A stretch of 8,129 bases of DNA, from assembly GCA_003529325.1 (NCBI GenBank), contig DPVW01000105.1, positions 1 through 8,129 of the forward strand. Reading direction: 5' to 3'. Positions 6,909 through 8,129 of this stretch are shown here, in pieces. The first letter of the stretch is position 1; the number at the start of each line of letters is the position of its first letter. This stretch comes from Candidatus Latescibacterota bacterium. GTDB lineage: Bacteria > Latescibacterota > UBA2968 > UBA8231. Both the position numbers and the translations under genes were made by a program. Under the pieces are notes generated by a model. The model saw nothing but the letters and a program-made list of their open reading frames with translations, did no database searches and had not been told where the DNA came from.

Positions 6909-7319
6909 TCAGCTTTCGGTCAGCCAATCAACGACGGTCAGATTCTCCACGCGGCGGAATTCGCGGGTGTTGTTGGTCACCAGGACCAGGTCGCGACTCC
7001 GGGCTTGACCCGCGATCAGCACATCATATGGGCCGATCGGTGTTCCTTGCGAACCCAGCGTCGCGCGAATCTCCCCCGCCGCCTCGGCGTCATCCGGGGT
7101 GAAAGCAAGGGGCTCGATGTCACGCAAGAGCATCGCCAGACGACGGAGGTTATCCGCCCGCTGGGTGCTTTTATGGGCGCCATAATAAAGCTCGTGAGAG
7201 ACGATCGATGAGGTTGCGACCTGGCCAGGATCGTGGCTTGTGATTCTGCCAAGGAGAGTTTCGCGGCGCGCCGGATGCAACAAAGCGATGACGGTGTTTG
7301 TATCAAGCAGGAAGGTCAT
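6909..7319 (-). CDS. vapC: VapC-type PIN-domain ribonuclease toxin
   Basis: Toxin of a type II toxin-antitoxin pair: a Mg2+-dependent RNase (VapC proteins typically cut tRNA or rRNA) that stops translation when free. The 136-residue protein starts at ATG 7319, giving the family N-terminus MTFLLDTNTVIALLHP. PIN acidic residues are in place: Asp6, Glu43 in SHELYYGA, Asp99 in GPYDVLIAGQA, and Asn116/117 in VTNNTREFRRV. The size is standard for VapC. The start lies inside the 3' end of vapB with a 17-nt overlap, so toxin and antitoxin are translationally coupled. The frame is intact in a region where most other genes are broken, in keeping with selection on an addiction module or recent arrival. 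Confidence 0.93.
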   Translation of the reverse strand: MTFLLDTNTVIALLHPARRETLLGRITSHDPGQVATSSIVSHELYYGAHKSTQRADNLRRLAMLLRDIEPLAFTPDDAEAAGEIRATLGSQGTPIGPYDVLIAGQARSRDLVLVTNNTREFRRVENLTVVDWLTES

Positions 7320-7563
7320 CGAGTCCAGGACGATCCTGCTCCAGCGGCTGCTCCCGGCCATGCGGAAACAGGTCCTCGAAGCGCTCCTCGTCGAAATCTT
7401 CCATCGCCGCCATCAGGTTCACCCATGCACTTCGTTTGACCGGCCGCAGCACGAGCGCGTCGCCCTGTTTCGAGATTTCGACCTCATCACATGCGAAACG
7501 ATACTCCTTGGGTAAACGCACAGCCTGAGATCGACCAGTCATGAACACTCTTGCCGTTGCCAC
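7303..7563 (-). CDS. vapB: VapB-type antitoxin (AbrB/MazE-like swapped-hairpin DNA-binding domain)
   Basis: 86-residue antitoxin. The GTG at 7563 is chosen because AGGGAGGG (7571-7578) sits 7 nt upstream and the protein then starts ATARVFMTGRSQAVRLPKEY, the conserved VapB N-terminus. Residues 1-45 form the SpoVT/AbrB-type DNA-binding domain (CDEVEISKQGDALVLRP). Residues 50-86 are an acidic tail (EDFDEERFEDLF) that would wrap the PIN toxin. Family knowledge predicts that VapB neutralises VapC and that the complex represses its own promoter. An inverted repeat fitting such an operator lies at 7582-7608. The gene overlaps vapC by 17 nt. Confidence 0.93.
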   Translation of the reverse strand: MATARVFMTGRSQAVRLPKEYRFACDEVEISKQGDALVLRPVKRSAWVNLMAAMEDFDEERFEDLFPHGREQPLEQDRPGLDDLPA

Positions 7564-7570
7564 GGTGCTT

Positions 7571-7578
7571 CCCTCCCT
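7571..7578 (-). promoter_or_regulatory. Ribosome binding site of vapB
   Basis: AGGGAGGG, 7 nt before the GTG at 7563. It fixes the non-ATG start, since the open frame extends well upstream without a plausible protein. Confidence 0.65.
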
Positions 7579-7581
7579 GTA

Positions 7582-7608
7582 TTGATATACGGCATTGCCA
7601 TATATCAA
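7582..7608 (-). promoter_or_regulatory. Putative vapBC operator (perfect inverted repeat)
   Basis: TTGATATA (7582-7589) and TATATCAA (7601-7608) are perfect inverted arms separated by 11 bp. The element lies 19 bp upstream of the vapB start, where VapB-VapC complexes normally bind. On the minus strand the first arm contains TTGATA, which resembles a -35 hexamer, so repressor binding would block the promoter. Operator function is inferred from symmetry and position. Confidence 0.65.
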
Positions 7609-7638
7609 AATACCACACGGCCAGTGGAGCCGCAAGAG

Positions 7639-7738
7639 CGATATGCCGCTGGCAGGCGTGACGCGAGTGACACCGCGCTTATGGTGAAAACACCTGGATT
7701 CGACCGAGCCCGGCTCGATCGGCGACGTAGATGTTGCC
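7639..7738. repeat. Direct repeat copy 2 (NHL gene tail plus downstream sequence)
   Basis: Partner of 6727-6824, about 100 bp, same orientation. It covers the final codons of the NHL-repeat gene (stop at 7679-7681) and about 40 bp beyond. With copy 1 it brackets the vapBC operon and the zinc-ribbon remnant. Confidence 0.75.
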
Positions 7739-8129
7739 CTCGCCGTCCACAGCGACGCTGCCAATGAAGTCCTCCACCTCCAACCACGCCACTGCCGAAG
7801 TCGAACTCCCCGGCACCGGTGCCCGGCACACCCCACTGGGTGATGTAGTTGCCAGCCACGTCGAACACCTCGATCCGACTGTTGCCGGCGTCGAGCACAT
7901 ACACGCGACCATCAGCGCCTCCGGCCATCGACAAAGGCAACGACATCTGGCCGGGGCCGCTACCGAGGCCACGGCTCGATTCCACCGTGGTCGTGCCATC
8001 CTGCTCCGGATAGACGATGCGCCCGAGGAAGTTGATCCGCACCGGCCCCAGCAGCACCTGATTGCCTTGGGGCAGGCACAACCCATCCACTTGCCACCCG
8101 CCTCCCACACCCGCATTTCGGCGACCTCG
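7679..8129 (-). pseudogene. NHL-repeat beta-propeller protein, C-terminal part, frameshifted; 5' end outside window
   Basis: NHL repeats form beta-propellers used in extracellular binding or as a scaffold. Reading down from the window edge: GLCLPQGNQVLLGPV, FLGRIVYPEQDGTTTV, GADGRVYVLDAGNSRIEVFD, then NYITQWGVPGTGAGEFDFGSG. After a frame change near 7790 (one surplus T in GTTG would explain it) come VEDFIGSVAVDGEGNIYVAD and GRIQVFSP, with TAA at 7679. Two blades are clear (RVYVLDAGNSRIEVF and NIYVADRAGLGRIQVF). Near 8095 the frame also looks uncertain, because EVAEMRVWEAGG reads better one frame over. The N-terminus is not in the window, so length and secretion signal cannot be judged. The gene stops 71 bp upstream of the vapBC operator, in the same orientation. 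Confidence 0.78.

Noticed and set aside
6727..7738. vapBC plus flanking direct repeats as a transposon
   Set aside because: The repeats are gene tails in direct orientation with about 20% divergence. There is no transposase, inverted termini or short target duplication.
7582..7767. Plus-strand 61-codon frame across the vapBC operator
   Set aside because: It runs through the palindrome and antisense to the NHL tail, with no ribosome site or motif.
1..8129. CRISPR array, insertion sequence, tRNA or rRNA genes
   Set aside because: No spaced short repeats, no transposase frame or terminal inverted repeats, and no cloverleaf or rRNA-like stretch was recognised on either strand by eye.

Overview
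The window looks like accessory DNA from a GC-rich, uncultivated bacterium of the FCB-related lineages (Latescibacterota, KSB1, Marinimicrobia or Poribacteria-like). The basis is gene content only: a formylglycine-type sulfatase, beta-propeller/histidine-kinase sensors, a C-terminal secretion tail with the YPNPFNP motif, NHL-repeat proteins and a mannonate-dehydratase-like enzyme. The phylum is an inference and not proven.

Layout, left to right. 1-96: leader with a 15-bp tandem repeat. 97-1215 (+): sulfatase with an in-frame TAA and a missing C-terminus. 1173-1813 (-): sensor beta-propeller fragment. 1819-1880 (-): last residues of a histidine kinase. 1940-3124 (-): intact ACR3 arsenite efflux permease. 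3125-3367: no convincing gene. 3368-3741 (-): C-terminal secretion/sorting tail. 3728-4445 (-): M1 aminopeptidase core lacking both ends. 4491-5462 (-): intact UxuA-family enzyme. 5591-5737 (-): kinase tail. 5729-6247 (-): propeller fragment. 6269-6700 (-): kinase ATPase domain. 6771-6835 (-): tail of an NHL-repeat protein. 6838-6894 (-): start of a possible zinc-ribbon gene. 6909-7563 (-): intact vapBC toxin-antitoxin operon with its operator at 7582-7608. 7679-8129 (-): NHL-repeat protein running off the window.

The genes do not form one pathway. The main pattern is contrast. ACR3, the UxuA-like enzyme, VapC and VapB (about 2.8 kb of coding sequence) are free of frameshifts and stops. The sulfatase, peptidase, sensor, NHL and sorting-tail sequences around them are cut short at ends, and by my count carry about ten or more frameshifts or in-frame stops. 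The best reading is a decayed or rearranged accessory region in which a few genes are still under selection. A chimeric or error-rich assembly across multi-copy families (propeller/kinase, NHL) is the main alternative. I did not find a clear new defence or mobile system. The most interesting local structure is the vapBC operon sitting between two diverged copies of the same NHL gene tail.
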